Origin: Lachnospiraceae bacterium UBA2860 | GTDB lineage: Bacteria; Bacillota; Clostridia; Lachnospirales; Lachnospiraceae | DNA: 63,209 bases | Assembly: GCA_002350625.1 (NCBI GenBank) | Contig: DEFE01000002.1 | Coordinates: 1,063-64,271, forward strand | Direction: 5' to 3' | Part shown: in pieces, positions 27,863 to 36,104 of the stretch | How the letters are laid out: every line of letters starts with the position of its first letter | Numbering within the stretch: the first letter of the stretch is position 1 | Position numbers and translations under genes: made by a program | The notes under the pieces: generated by a model | What the model saw: only the letters and a program-made list of their open reading frames with translations | The model's database searches: none | What the model was told of the DNA's origin: nothing

Positions 27863-27888
27863 AAAAAGGGGCCGTCCGGCCCCTTTTT
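27863..27888. terminator. Bidirectional terminator between the sugar importer and the KdpE-like gene
   Basis: AAAAAGGGGCC and GGCCCCTTTTT form a tight GC stem around GTCC with A and T tracts on both flanks, serving convergent genes. Confidence 0.9.
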
Positions 27889-27931
27889 GCGTGCTTAACA
27901 GCGGTTCGTGCTGTGCCCGATGCCTGTGCGC

Positions 27932-28627
27932 TTAATAGCGGTTCATGCTGTATCCGATGCCCACGTGCGTGCGGATCAGCGGCTCCTCGCGGGACACATC
28001 CCCGATTTTCTTTCGAAGGGTCGCCATGTGCACCCGTAGAGAGACGATGTCCGTCTCGACCGAGCCGCCCCAGATCTCCTTTATGATCGAGGCGTAGGTC
28101 AGGACTTTCCCGACATGAAAGGAGAGCAGCTTCAGGAGCTTGTATTCCGTCAGCGTGAGGTGGACTTCCGCGCCCGCGCATTTGACGAGGGCCGCTTTGT
28201 AATCGATCTCCAGATCCCCGTTTTTGAACAGATCGCTCTCACCGCTTCCGTTCTGCATGAGAGAAAGCCGCCGCTGCACCACGCGGATTCTGGCCATCAG
28301 CTCTTCTGTGGAAAACGGCTTCGTCAGGTAGTCGTCCGCGCCGGCGTCGAGGGCCGCGATCTTGTCCGAATCATCGCTCCGGGCGCTGATGACAATGATC
28401 GGCATGTTGGACCAGGAGCGAATGCTTTGAATCACATCCGTCCCGTCCGTATCGGGGAGTCCGAGATCCAGAAGGACGAGATCGGGCTTCAGAGAGGTCG
28501 AGAGCATCACGGCCTCACTTCCGCGGGCTGCGGCAGTATAGGCGTACCCGTGGACCTTTAGTGTGACAGCAATCAGATGCCGGACTGACTGGTCATCTTC
28601 CACAATCAGGATCTGAAACGGCTTCAT
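27932..28627 (-). CDS. KdpE-like response regulator (OmpR family)
   Basis: 231 residues: a receiver with phospho-Asp in PDLVLLDLGLPDTDG and switch Lys in DDYLTKPF, then an OmpR winged helix (HLTLTEYKLLKLLSFHVGK, DIVSLRVHMATLRKKIGD). The ATG at 28627 follows GGGAGGAAAACTGCG, inside the 3' end of the kinase gene, so the two are coupled. By its neighbours it probably controls potassium uptake. Confidence 0.92.
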   Translation of the reverse strand: MKPFQILIVEDDQSVRHLIAVTLKVHGYAYTAAARGSEAVMLSTSLKPDLVLLDLGLPDTDGTDVIQSIRSWSNMPIIVISARSDDSDKIAALDAGADDYLTKPFSTEELMARIRVVQRRLSLMQNGSGESDLFKNGDLEIDYKAALVKCAGAEVHLTLTEYKLLKLLSFHVGKVLTYASIIKEIWGGSVETDIVSLRVHMATLRKKIGDVSREEPLIRTHVGIGYSMNRY

Positions 28628-30563
28628 CGCAGTTTTCCTCCCATAAATCAAGCGTAAACAAAAAGACCGATCCGGAAGGTGTATTGTCTTCCGCCCATAT
28701 GGACCCGCCGTGGGCTTCTACGATCGACTTGCAGAGATTCAGCCCGAGGCCGAGGCTCTTGCTGCTGTCCGCCCCGCCTTGTCTTCCCGTATAGAAGAGA
28801 TCGAAGATCTTCTCCTTCTCGTCGTCGGGGATCCCGGGACCCTCATCCGATACGCCGATCAGCACCTTCCTGCCTTCTCTTATGTCCCATACCCGGATCG
28901 TCGTTCCGGCCGGCGTGTGCTTGACCGCGTTGCTGATGAGATTGTTCATCACCTGCAGGATCAGGTTCACGTCCATCCGCGCCACCAGACATTCTTCATC
29001 GCAGGAAAGAAGAATGTGATGTCCGGATTTGTGGCGCCTTGCGTGGCTGACGGCTGTGGTCAGGATGTCGGAGACGATCTCTCCGGTAATATTCAGCTCT
29101 ACATGTTCTTCCAGCTTTGTGATGGAGAGCAGATTTTCCACCAGATCGATGAGCCAGATGGCGTCCTCGTAGATATCCGAATAGATCTGCTCCCGCTCAC
29201 GTTCTTCCAGCTCCTGTTCGTGTTGCTGGAGGGTTGCGGCATTTCCGGAGATCGAGGTCAGCGGCGTGCGGAGGTCGTGGGAGACGGATCTTAGCAGCTT
29301 GGAGCGGAAGCGCTCATTTTCCGCTATGATCTGCGCCGCCTCTCTTTCCTTCCGGTTTCGCTCGCTCTCGAGGGACAGGGCGCATTCCCCGAGCAGGGAG
29401 AGCAGCAGATTTTCCTCGAAGAGGCTGAGCTCATTTTCCCCGCCCTCAATGCCGATGATGCCGTCGCTGCTGTTTCCCGGCCGGACAGACAGATACCGGT
29501 ACCTGGCTTCCGGGAAGGTCCTGGTTCCCCAGCCGGATTTTGCCCCGTGCCTGAACGTCCACCTGATGGCTTCCTCGTCAGCTACCGTGCGGATATCCGC
29601 GAAGGCCGGATCGGCGAAAATGCCGTCCTCGCCGTCTTCGGCATGAAAGAATCTCGCATCTCTGCCGAGCAGCTCGTGCAGTTGCAGGGTAATCACCCGT
29701 GTGATCTCCGCGCTGCTTTCTGCCTTCTGCAGAAGCTCGGAGGTGTTCAGGAGAATCTGCGCCTGGTAGGCGTTGATCGTGGCCTGCTGCATCGAGCGCT
29801 TCATCCGGGAGGAAAGATTGCCGGTGATGACTGCCGCGATCACCGAGACCAGGTAGGTGACCATGTAGAAAGGGTCATAGACGAGGAGGGTAAAGCGCGG
29901 ATCGATGAACAGGAAATTGAACAGAAGGATATAGAGAACCGCCGCGATGATGCCGTAGATGCTGCCCGCCGTCGTCACGGAGGTGACGAGAACGGCCAGA
30001 ATATAGATCGTGATGATGTTGCTGTTGCTGAAGCGCGAGCGGTCAAAGAGAGCGGAGATGGCCGTCGCGCAGGTCATGATCAGGGCGAGTTTTAGGAAAT
30101 CGTTCAGATGCAGGAGCCCCTGCTCTCTGGTGATGAGGCCTGAAGGACGCAGGTTCATATTTGTTCCCGGAATGATGTGGACATCGACGTCCGGGAGACT
30201 GTTCACCAGCCGGTAAACGGGCAGATGGTGCAGAAATGTGCCGCCCTTTGCAGGTCCGCTGTAGCCGATAAACAGGTGCGTCACGGCGTGCTCCGCCGCG
30301 TAATCGACGATGGCGCCAAGGACGTCCGCCTGCGTCACGACTTCGATCGCGGCCCCGAGGGATGCAGCCATCTCCATGTTTTTCCTGAGATAAGGGTCAT
30401 GCTGTGTCCGCTTTCCGTTATCCACGAACAGTGCCATGAGGACCGCATCGCTTCCTCTGGTAAATCTGGCTGCGCTTCGGATGACCTTCTGGTTGCTTGG
30501 CGAAGCGGACAGGCAGATCAGCACGTTCATTTTCTGTTCGTTTTCCGGAAATGCCTGCTGCAT
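28593..30563 (-). CDS. KdpD-like sensor kinase lacking the KdpD ATP-binding domain
   Basis: 656 residues. It begins with a universal-stress-type domain (MNVLICLSASPSNQKVIRSA, HLFIGYSGPAKGG), then four membrane segments of DUF4118 type around residues 160-265 (IITIYILAVLVTSV, FNFLFIDPRFTLLVYD), a GAF-like region, and the kinase core with the phospho-His in SVSHDLRTPLTS and DEGPGIPDDEKEKIF. E. coli KdpD has an extra N-terminal ~200-residue Walker-type domain that is absent here. The start is supported by GGGAGG six bases upstream. With the regulator downstream and KtrAB upstream it likely reads potassium or osmotic state. Confidence 0.9.
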   Translation of the reverse strand: MQQAFPENEQKMNVLICLSASPSNQKVIRSAARFTRGSDAVLMALFVDNGKRTQHDPYLRKNMEMAASLGAAIEVVTQADVLGAIVDYAAEHAVTHLFIGYSGPAKGGTFLHHLPVYRLVNSLPDVDVHIIPGTNMNLRPSGLITREQGLLHLNDFLKLALIMTCATAISALFDRSRFSNSNIITIYILAVLVTSVTTAGSIYGIIAAVLYILLFNFLFIDPRFTLLVYDPFYMVTYLVSVIAAVITGNLSSRMKRSMQQATINAYQAQILLNTSELLQKAESSAEITRVITLQLHELLGRDARFFHAEDGEDGIFADPAFADIRTVADEEAIRWTFRHGAKSGWGTRTFPEARYRYLSVRPGNSSDGIIGIEGGENELSLFEENLLLSLLGECALSLESERNRKEREAAQIIAENERFRSKLLRSVSHDLRTPLTSISGNAATLQQHEQELEEREREQIYSDIYEDAIWLIDLVENLLSITKLEEHVELNITGEIVSDILTTAVSHARRHKSGHHILLSCDEECLVARMDVNLILQVMNNLISNAVKHTPAGTTIRVWDIREGRKVLIGVSDEGPGIPDDEKEKIFDLFYTGRQGGADSSKSLGLGLNLCKSIVEAHGGSIWAEDNTPSGSVFLFTLDLWEENCDEAVSDPDCGR

Positions 30564-30708
30564 CGCAATCCTCCCTTGCGTCCTCAGCTTCTCTTAGATC
30601 CTCGCAATATTCTAGCACATCGAAGATCTTTCTGATCAAAAAGTATAGTGCAAGTCCCTCAAAGGGAAGACTCAGTATCAGCAATATGGATAAGAATGAA
30701 CCGGACAT
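30418..30708 (-). CDS. Possible small membrane protein overlapping the kinase start
   Basis: 96 codons with an N-terminal membrane segment (MSGSFLSILLILSLPFEGLA) followed by a charged helix (DVLEYCEDLREAEDARED). The ATG follows GAGAGGCGGTAGAT. The last ~48 codons overlap the beginning of the kinase gene in another frame and look like translated shadow, so only the first half seems selected. It may be a small K+-channel accessory peptide that lost its original stop. Confidence 0.4.
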   Translation of the reverse strand: MSGSFLSILLILSLPFEGLALYFLIRKIFDVLEYCEDLREAEDAREDCDAAGISGKRTENERADLPVRFAKQPEGHPKRSQIYQRKRCGPHGTVRG

Positions 30709-30750
30709 ATCTACCGCCTCTCTTTAGGACATAAGCCCTTTATCAAACAG

Positions 30751-30819
30751 GGATCTGCATGCTTCAGACCGGGCCTTCGTGCGGGAATCTGCAAGCTTCA
30801 CATCGGGCCCTCATGCCGG
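30751..30819 (+). repeat. Two imperfect copies of a ~34-bp repeat
   Basis: 30751-30783 and 30784-30819 share GGATCTGCATGCTTCA-type starts and CGGGCCTTCGTGCGG-type ends. They occupy the gap after the KtrA-like gene (minus strand) and add to the pattern of short tandem duplications at gene ends in this window. Confidence 0.6.
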
Positions 30820-30831
30820 GCCGGAAATCTC

Positions 30832-31476
30832 TCAGGTCCGGAACAGCTTGTGAAGGTCTTCATATTTCCCCAGAACGAGCATGGTCTCCTCCTTGTGCAG
30901 CACAGTGTCAACAGAGGGATTCATCATCATCTTTCCGTTCCGCGTGCCGAGGATGTTGACGCCGTACCGCTTCCGCACGTCGATCTCACCGATCCGCTTG
31001 TTGTCCCACTCGTCCGGCGTCCGGACCTCAAAGATCGCGTAGCCGTCAGAGACTTCGATATAGTTGTCGATGTGGTCCGAGGTGTAGCGGATCGCCGTCC
31101 AGTTCGCGAGCTCCCGCTCCGGGAAAACCACCGAATCCGCGCCGTTTCTGAGCAGGAATTTCTCCTGCGTCATACTGGCTGCCCGCGAGACCACTTTTTT
31201 TGCGCCGAGCTCCTTGAGGAGGGACGTGATTTCCAGAGATTCGAGGAAGCAGTCCCCGATAGCGACGATGCACAGGTCGTAGTCCGTGACGCCAAGCGTC
31301 ATCAGAAAGCTCTTATCTGTGGCGTCGCCGATGCGGCCGCTGGCCACATAGTCCATGTTTTTTTCGATCCGGTCCTCACACTTGTCGACGGCCATCACGT
31401 CGTGCCCCAGGCTGTTGAGCTTCTGGGCGGCATACTTCCCGAACCTGCCCATGCCGATCAGCAGTACATTTTTCAT
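30832..31476 (-). CDS. KtrA/TrkA-type potassium uptake regulatory subunit
   Basis: 214 residues: an RCK nucleotide-binding domain (MKNVLLIGMGRFGKYAAQKL, GxGxxG type, with the adenosine-binding acid in AVDKCED) and a TrkA-C domain (KRIGEIDVRKRYGVNILGTR). It binds ATP/ADP or NAD(H) and gates KtrB. I place the start at 31476, after GGGAGGATAACGCG; upstream in-frame sequence has no ribosome binding site. Confidence 0.93.
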   Translation of the reverse strand: MKNVLLIGMGRFGKYAAQKLNSLGHDVMAVDKCEDRIEKNMDYVASGRIGDATDKSFLMTLGVTDYDLCIVAIGDCFLESLEITSLLKELGAKKVVSRAASMTQEKFLLRNGADSVVFPERELANWTAIRYTSDHIDNYIEVSDGYAIFEVRTPDEWDNKRIGEIDVRKRYGVNILGTRNGKMMMNPSVDTVLHKEETMLVLGKYEDLHKLFRT

Positions 31477-31552
31477 CGCGTTATCCTCCCGCCAGGTCTC
31501 TTTTCTGTCCGACGGCAGTGTTTCCTGCCGGGCGTGCTTTTTGCCGCCGTGT

Positions 31553-32887
31553 TTATCCCACAACAATTTTCTCCTCCGGAAGCCTTCCCGCTTCGCTTCT
31601 GTCTCCGAAGAGGGCGGCGAACGCCAGTGTCAGGCCGCCGACTCTTCCGAAATACATGTACAAAATTAACAGGATCCTGCTGGCGCCTCTGAGCGACGGC
31701 GTGATGCCGGTCGAAAGCCCCACCGTTCCGAGGGCCGAGGCGCATTCAAACATACAGTCCATCGCCGGCAGCTTCTCCACGGCGCTCATGATGACAGTGC
31801 CGGCCGTGAGCAGGCCCAGATACAGGATCAGCAGGGTGAAGGCTTCGTAGACGATCCGGATCGAGATGCTCCGCCCGAAGACGCCGACTTCCTTTTTTTT
31901 CTTCAGGAAGCTTCTTGCCGCCAGAATGACGACGGCGATCGTGGCGGTCTTGAGTCCGCCGGCGGTGGAGCCGGAGCTGCCGCCGATCATCATCAGAACG
32001 ATCATGACGAGCCGCGAGCTCTCGCTCATGTCCCGCAGATTCGCCGTATTAAACCCCGCCGTCCTGGTCGTGACCGATTGAAACAGTGAGAGGACGACTC
32101 TTGTCTTTATGCCCTCCCCGTGAAATTCAAGAAAGGCGAACAAGACAGCCGGAACGAGGATCAGGACCGCGGATACCACAAGAACCAGCCTTGTCTGCAC
32201 CCGGAGCTTTTTCCATCGAAAATGGTTATCCAGAAGGTCCTCCCAGGTCATAAAGCCAAGTCCGCCCGCCACGATCAGTCCCATAATCACGGCGTTCACG
32301 GCGATATCTCCGCGGTACCCGACGAGGGACAGGAAGGGAATCTTGTCTCCAAAGAGGTCAAATCCGGCGTTGCAGAACGCGGAGATCGAATGAAAGACCG
32401 CTTTTGCAAGGCCGGACCGCAAACCGAAGTCTCTCACAAACGGAATCGCCAGCAAAACAGTGCCGAGGATTTCCGCGGCCAGGGTGAACAGCAGGAGAAA
32501 GCGCGTAAAGCGGATGATGCCCCCGATCTTCGGGGCGTTTACCGCGTTCTGCATCAGGTTCCGGTCCCGAAGGCCGATTCGCTTTCCCGTAAAGATGGAG
32601 ATGGCGATCATGCTGGTGACCACCCCCAGACCGCCGATCTGAATCAGGGAGAGGATCACCACTTTTCCAAACGGTGACCAGAAGGTGGCCGTATTCTTGA
32701 CGACAAGTCCCGTGACGCAGACGGCCGAGCAGGAGGTAAACAGCGCATCGAGAAAGGAGACCGGCGCGTGCCCCTCCGTGGAAAGCGGCAGGCTGAGAAG
32801 AACGGCGCCCAGAAAAATGAGCAGACTGAAGCTGACCGTGATGATCTGGAAGGGAGACAGTTTTCTGTAGATGCTCTTCATGCTCAT
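31553..32887 (-). CDS. KtrB/TrkH-type potassium uptake channel subunit
   Basis: 444 residues in four M1-P-M2 repeats. The first selectivity loop is visible in SCSAVCVTGLVVKNT and another in SISAFCNAGFDLFGD; MIGGSSGSTAGGLKTATIAV is the family's intramembrane signature. Length fits KtrB. It precedes the KtrA-like gene by 76 bases. A GGAGG lies 13 bases before the ATG, rather far, so the second ATG (six bases on) may be used. Confidence 0.93.
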   Translation of the reverse strand: MSMKSIYRKLSPFQIITVSFSLLIFLGAVLLSLPLSTEGHAPVSFLDALFTSCSAVCVTGLVVKNTATFWSPFGKVVILSLIQIGGLGVVTSMIAISIFTGKRIGLRDRNLMQNAVNAPKIGGIIRFTRFLLLFTLAAEILGTVLLAIPFVRDFGLRSGLAKAVFHSISAFCNAGFDLFGDKIPFLSLVGYRGDIAVNAVIMGLIVAGGLGFMTWEDLLDNHFRWKKLRVQTRLVLVVSAVLILVPAVLFAFLEFHGEGIKTRVVLSLFQSVTTRTAGFNTANLRDMSESSRLVMIVLMMIGGSSGSTAGGLKTATIAVVILAARSFLKKKKEVGVFGRSISIRIVYEAFTLLILYLGLLTAGTVIMSAVEKLPAMDCMFECASALGTVGLSTGITPSLRGASRILLILYMYFGRVGGLTLAFAALFGDRSEAGRLPEEKIVVG

Positions 32888-33003
32888 CGGTCGTAAGCGG
32901 CCTCCTGCCGGCAGGTAAGTGGCTGTTCCATGCTTTACTTTTACGCCGAATGAGATGAAGAAGGTATTAAGAACCGGGCGCTGACATAAAGATTGTATTA
33001 ATA

Positions 33004-33045
33004 AAAAAGAAACGGAGCGGCTCAGGGCCGCTCCGTTTCTTTTTG
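33004..33045. terminator. Bidirectional terminator downstream of the LRR protein gene
   Basis: AAAAAGAAACGGAGCGGC and GCCGCTCCGTTTCTTTTT form an 18-bp stem around TCAGG. Read on the minus strand it lies just after the LRR gene stop (33074). Confidence 0.9.
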
Positions 33046-33073
33046 AAGAGGATCCGCGATCGAATCGTCTGCT

Positions 33074-35203
33074 TTACTTTACTCTGACTTTTATGGTCAC
33101 CTTTTTACTGCCGGCCTTATATTCTGCGTTTCCTGCGGCTGAGACGATGACAGTCATCCTGTAGGTTCCTGCCTTTGTGCCTTTCTTTACGGTGATGACG
33201 CCTTTTTTGCTGATGGTCAGCTTTTTGGAGCCCTTCTTCTTCTTGAAGGTCACGGCACCCTTTGCTTTTTTGATCGTAAAGGCTTTTGTCTTCTTGATTT
33301 TCTGCTTCTTGTTTTCCAGCTTCGCGGCTTTGACGGTCGGTTTTTTCACCTTTACGGTGAGGGTCTGCGCCTTCTTTGCAAGCTTTGCAATCGGTCTCGT
33401 ATCCTGCGCGCCGCACCTCTTGCAGACTCTCGTCTCTGTGCCTTCCGCTTCCGCAGTCGCCGGCTTCGTGACATGCCATGTCCCCTCCCAATCGTGCCCG
33501 AGCGGATCGACCGGCACCTGCTTCTTCAGGACTTCCTCACAGACTGCACATATTTCGTCAGCTGTTCCTGCTTTTGTACATGTCGGCGGGGTTACGGGAA
33601 CGACAGCCGGCGTGTGCTGATCGATCACAACGACGGATGCATCGATCTGCAGCACGGGATCGAGGTCTTCCCCACCCCGGAACTCATCTCTTTCTGTATA
33701 GAACAGGATACCGTCTTTTTCTGTTTTTTCTGCCGTCCGATAGGCGGTTTTAAGCTCATCAGAGCAATGAATATCAAGCTTTGTGAGCTTGTTTCCGGAA
33801 CAGAGCAGATGGGTGAGCGCAGATTTTTTGGGGAGCTTCAGCTCTGTCAGGCGGTTGCGGACACATTCGAAAGCATCCAGCTCCGTAAGCCCCGTGATGT
33901 CAATCTTGTCAATCGGGTTGTCCGAGATGACCAGGTAAAACAACTCGGGATTGTTTTCCACTGACAGGGAGGATAATTGGTTCCTTTCGCACATAAGAAT
34001 CGAAAGCGCCGGGCAGCTGCTTACATCCAGCGCCTGCAGCTTGTTATCGTAGCACGAGAGCGTTCTGAGAGCGGGACAATCGCTCACATTAAGCGTTTCC
34101 ATGTCGTTGTCTTCACATTCGACTGTGTCGAGGTCGGGAGAACTGCTTACATTCAGTGTTTTGATTTCGTTATCATTACATTCAAAATTTCTAAGCTTCT
34201 CTTTGCATGCATCGATATTAAGCTCTTTCAATTTATTAGATGAACAATCCAGAAATGTCAGATCCTTGCACTGACTGAGATCCAGCGCGCCGATATCGTT
34301 TCCCGAACAGTCCAGCGTCAGAAGGCTGCTCTGTTTGCTCAGGTCTAAAGAGGTGAGCAGATTTTCTTTGCACGATAAGTCATCTATCAATCCCGTCTCA
34401 GGCAGGAAGAGATCGGTAAGCTGATTGTAGTTTGCATAAACACGGACCATCGACGAATTGGCTGACAGGTCTAAGACTTTAAGCTGGTTTTTTTCGCAGG
34501 ATACTAATTGCAGCTCCGGATTCCCGGCGAGATCCAGTTCCTCCAGGCGATTATCATAAGCCATCAGGATTTCCAGAAGCGGGTTATGGCTCAGGTCCAG
34601 TTCAGTCAGATTGTTTTCAACGCAGTTCAGTACTGTCAGATTCGGAAAATACTCTATGCCCTTAAGTGTATGAATGCCCATTGCTTTAACACTCAATTCT
34701 TCCAGCTTCCCGCACTCTTCCGCCGATAAGATGCCGTCGTCGCCGGCAACATTGGCCAGTATATAGTTCCTGAAGTTTTCGTCCGGGAAGGTGGTCTCGT
34801 TCACTGTGATTTCGCCTTCACCGACGAGCGCGCTTGTCCCTTCCTCTTCGAAAATGTCATCGGGAAGCGCTTCCCCGCCGCTCTCTTCAAGCAGTTCCTC
34901 CGGCGCATCGGCAGCCTCTTCCCCGATGAACGCGTCCTCTGACAGTTCTTCGGGCGCTTCGACTGTCTCGTCCGTCCCGACCGTCTCGTCCGTTTCCGAA
35001 AAGGCCTCGTCAAAAACGACTTCATAAGCACTGTCGTCTGCGGCGCCGAATAGATCATCGGCGTTCAGTTCGGAAGAATCCGCTTCTTCTTCAAGCAAAA
35101 TCTCTTCCGGAACCGCATCGATGACGGGCTCGTCTGCCATAGCCGAGGCCGGACAGGCTGCTGATAATGCCGTGATTAGAATACCAATTGCTGCTTTTTT
35201 CAC
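33074..35203 (-). CDS. Secreted leucine-rich-repeat surface protein with lysine-rich C-terminus
   Basis: 709 residues. A signal peptide (ILITALSAACPASAMA) is followed by a ~120-residue very acidic linker, then about 14 LRR units between residues ~150 and 470 (pattern LxxLDLSxNxxLxxLxCxxN, for example LTFLDCSSNKLKELNIDACK). Next comes a segment with two CxxC pairs (ICAVCEEVL, VCKRCGAQD) plus LGHDWEGTWHVTKPATAEA, a motif common in clostridial surface proteins, and finally a ~110-residue lysine-rich beta domain (KKLTISKKGVITVKKGTKAG). The basic end probably holds the protein to the anionic wall. It may bind host or microbial ligands. No sortase motif. Confidence 0.88.
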   Translation of the reverse strand: MKKAAIGILITALSAACPASAMADEPVIDAVPEEILLEEEADSSELNADDLFGAADDSAYEVVFDEAFSETDETVGTDETVEAPEELSEDAFIGEEAADAPEELLEESGGEALPDDIFEEEGTSALVGEGEITVNETTFPDENFRNYILANVAGDDGILSAEECGKLEELSVKAMGIHTLKGIEYFPNLTVLNCVENNLTELDLSHNPLLEILMAYDNRLEELDLAGNPELQLVSCEKNQLKVLDLSANSSMVRVYANYNQLTDLFLPETGLIDDLSCKENLLTSLDLSKQSSLLTLDCSGNDIGALDLSQCKDLTFLDCSSNKLKELNIDACKEKLRNFECNDNEIKTLNVSSSPDLDTVECEDNDMETLNVSDCPALRTLSCYDNKLQALDVSSCPALSILMCERNQLSSLSVENNPELFYLVISDNPIDKIDITGLTELDAFECVRNRLTELKLPKKSALTHLLCSGNKLTKLDIHCSDELKTAYRTAEKTEKDGILFYTERDEFRGGEDLDPVLQIDASVVVIDQHTPAVVPVTPPTCTKAGTADEICAVCEEVLKKQVPVDPLGHDWEGTWHVTKPATAEAEGTETRVCKRCGAQDTRPIAKLAKKAQTLTVKVKKPTVKAAKLENKKQKIKKTKAFTIKKAKGAVTFKKKKGSKKLTISKKGVITVKKGTKAGTYRMTVIVSAAGNAEYKAGSKKVTIKVRVK

Positions 35204-35305
35204 TTTACTGCCTCCTTCATCATGTAATCATTTGCTGATCCATATGTTTGTACAGGACATGTTTTGCGGAAGCGGGCGCGGAAAAAGTGATGGGCCCGCT
35301 TCCTT

Positions 35306-35329
35306 TATGCTATACTACAGTATAGCATA
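35306..35329. promoter_or_regulatory. 24-bp near-perfect palindrome upstream of the LRR gene
   Basis: TATGCTATACT and AGTATAGCATA are perfect 11-bp inverted copies separated by AC. It lies about 105 bases upstream of the LRR start and contains TATACT and TATAGC boxes, so it may be an operator over a promoter. Confidence 0.6.
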
Positions 35330-35375
35330 TAAAAACTTCGACGCAGATGGTAAATAATCATAAGCACAGATATAA

Positions 35376-35537
35376 ATAAAGAAGTCACTCCTTAAAATCA
35401 TCGTCATCAGACTGGTCGTCCTCGGCCTTTTTATTCTGCTCGGGACCGGCCTTGCCAGCGGCATCCAGCTGTACAGAGAACGCATGGATGATTTTCGCTC
35501 GCTCGCATTAAAAAGGCATTCCGGCCGCATTGTTTAA
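35376..35537 (+). pseudogene. Remnant of a membrane-protein N-terminus with start codon lost
   Basis: The frame reads KKSLLKIIVIRLVVLGLFIL, then an LLGTGLASGIQLYRERM stretch and RSLALKRHSGRIV before TAA. It looks like the first transmembrane helix and periplasmic entry of a membrane-bound sensor or signalling protein. The codon where ATG is expected is ATA (35376-35378), and there is no ribosome binding site. What follows the stop shows no continuation I can read. Confidence 0.45.
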
Positions 35538-35592
35538 GTCTGCCGATTTCAGGATTTGCATTAAGTCACCCTATGCCTAAAAAGTACGTAAA

Positions 35593-35621
35593 TTGACACG
35601 GGCAGATGCCCGTGTTATGAT
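35593..35621 (+). promoter_or_regulatory. Near-consensus promoter with a palindromic operator in its spacer
   Basis: TTGACA at 35593-35598 and TATGAT at 35616-35621 are separated by exactly 17 bases. A 20-bp palindrome with 9-bp arms (ACACGGGCA, GA, TGCCCGTGT) runs from 35596 to 35615, overlapping the -35 box and filling the spacer. A repressor there would block polymerase directly. The regulator gene starts 35 bases downstream of the -10 box. Confidence 0.85.
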
Positions 35622-35655
35622 CTTTTTGGTTATTTTTTCAGATAAATAACGGTAT

Positions 35656-36072
35656 ATGAAGAAGAGAATCATGCAAAATCATCAGAAAATGGTACATACG
35701 GCAAGAGTCAAGTTGACGATCCATGGGGAGGAGCGTTTTTTCGGCCCGGGGATCTGCGAGCTTCTGGAGAGGATCCGGGCGACGGGCTCCATCCAGGCGG
35801 CGGCGGCCGAGATGAAGATGTCGTACACGAAGGCGTGGAGGATTATTAACCGGGCCGAGAAGGAGATGGGCGTGAACCTGATCACGAGGGTGAGCGGGGG
35901 AAGGAACGGCGGAAGCTCGTCTCTGACGGAGGCCGGGGAGACGGCGGTGTGCGCTTTCCGGGAGATGGAGAGGAAGCTTTCGGAGGAAGCAGAGCGCCTT
36001 ATGAAGACGTACGGCGCTTCTTTTATGCCTGTCGTGCACGCGCAGGAAGAGGAAGCGGGCCGGGAGCGGTGA
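35656..36072 (+). CDS. ModE-type winged-helix regulator (DNA-binding domain only)
   Basis: 138 residues with the LysR-like winged helix of ModE N-termini: RVKLTIHGEERFFGPGICEL, GSIQAAAAEMKMSYTKAWRI, and the wing LITRVSGGRNGGSSSLTEAG, which is highly conserved in ModE relatives. The molybdate-binding domains are missing. The start is unclear (ATG 35656 or 35671, neither with a strong ribosome binding site). It leads a cluster for iron-sulfur and selenium chemistry and probably controls it, or a molybdenum enzyme elsewhere. Confidence 0.85.
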   Translation: MKKRIMQNHQKMVHTARVKLTIHGEERFFGPGICELLERIRATGSIQAAAAEMKMSYTKAWRIINRAEKEMGVNLITRVSGGRNGGSSSLTEAGETAVCAFREMERKLSEEAERLMKTYGASFMPVVHAQEEEAGRER

Positions 36073-36104
36073 CGGGCAGACGGCGGACAGGAGAGCGGCG
36101 TTTC

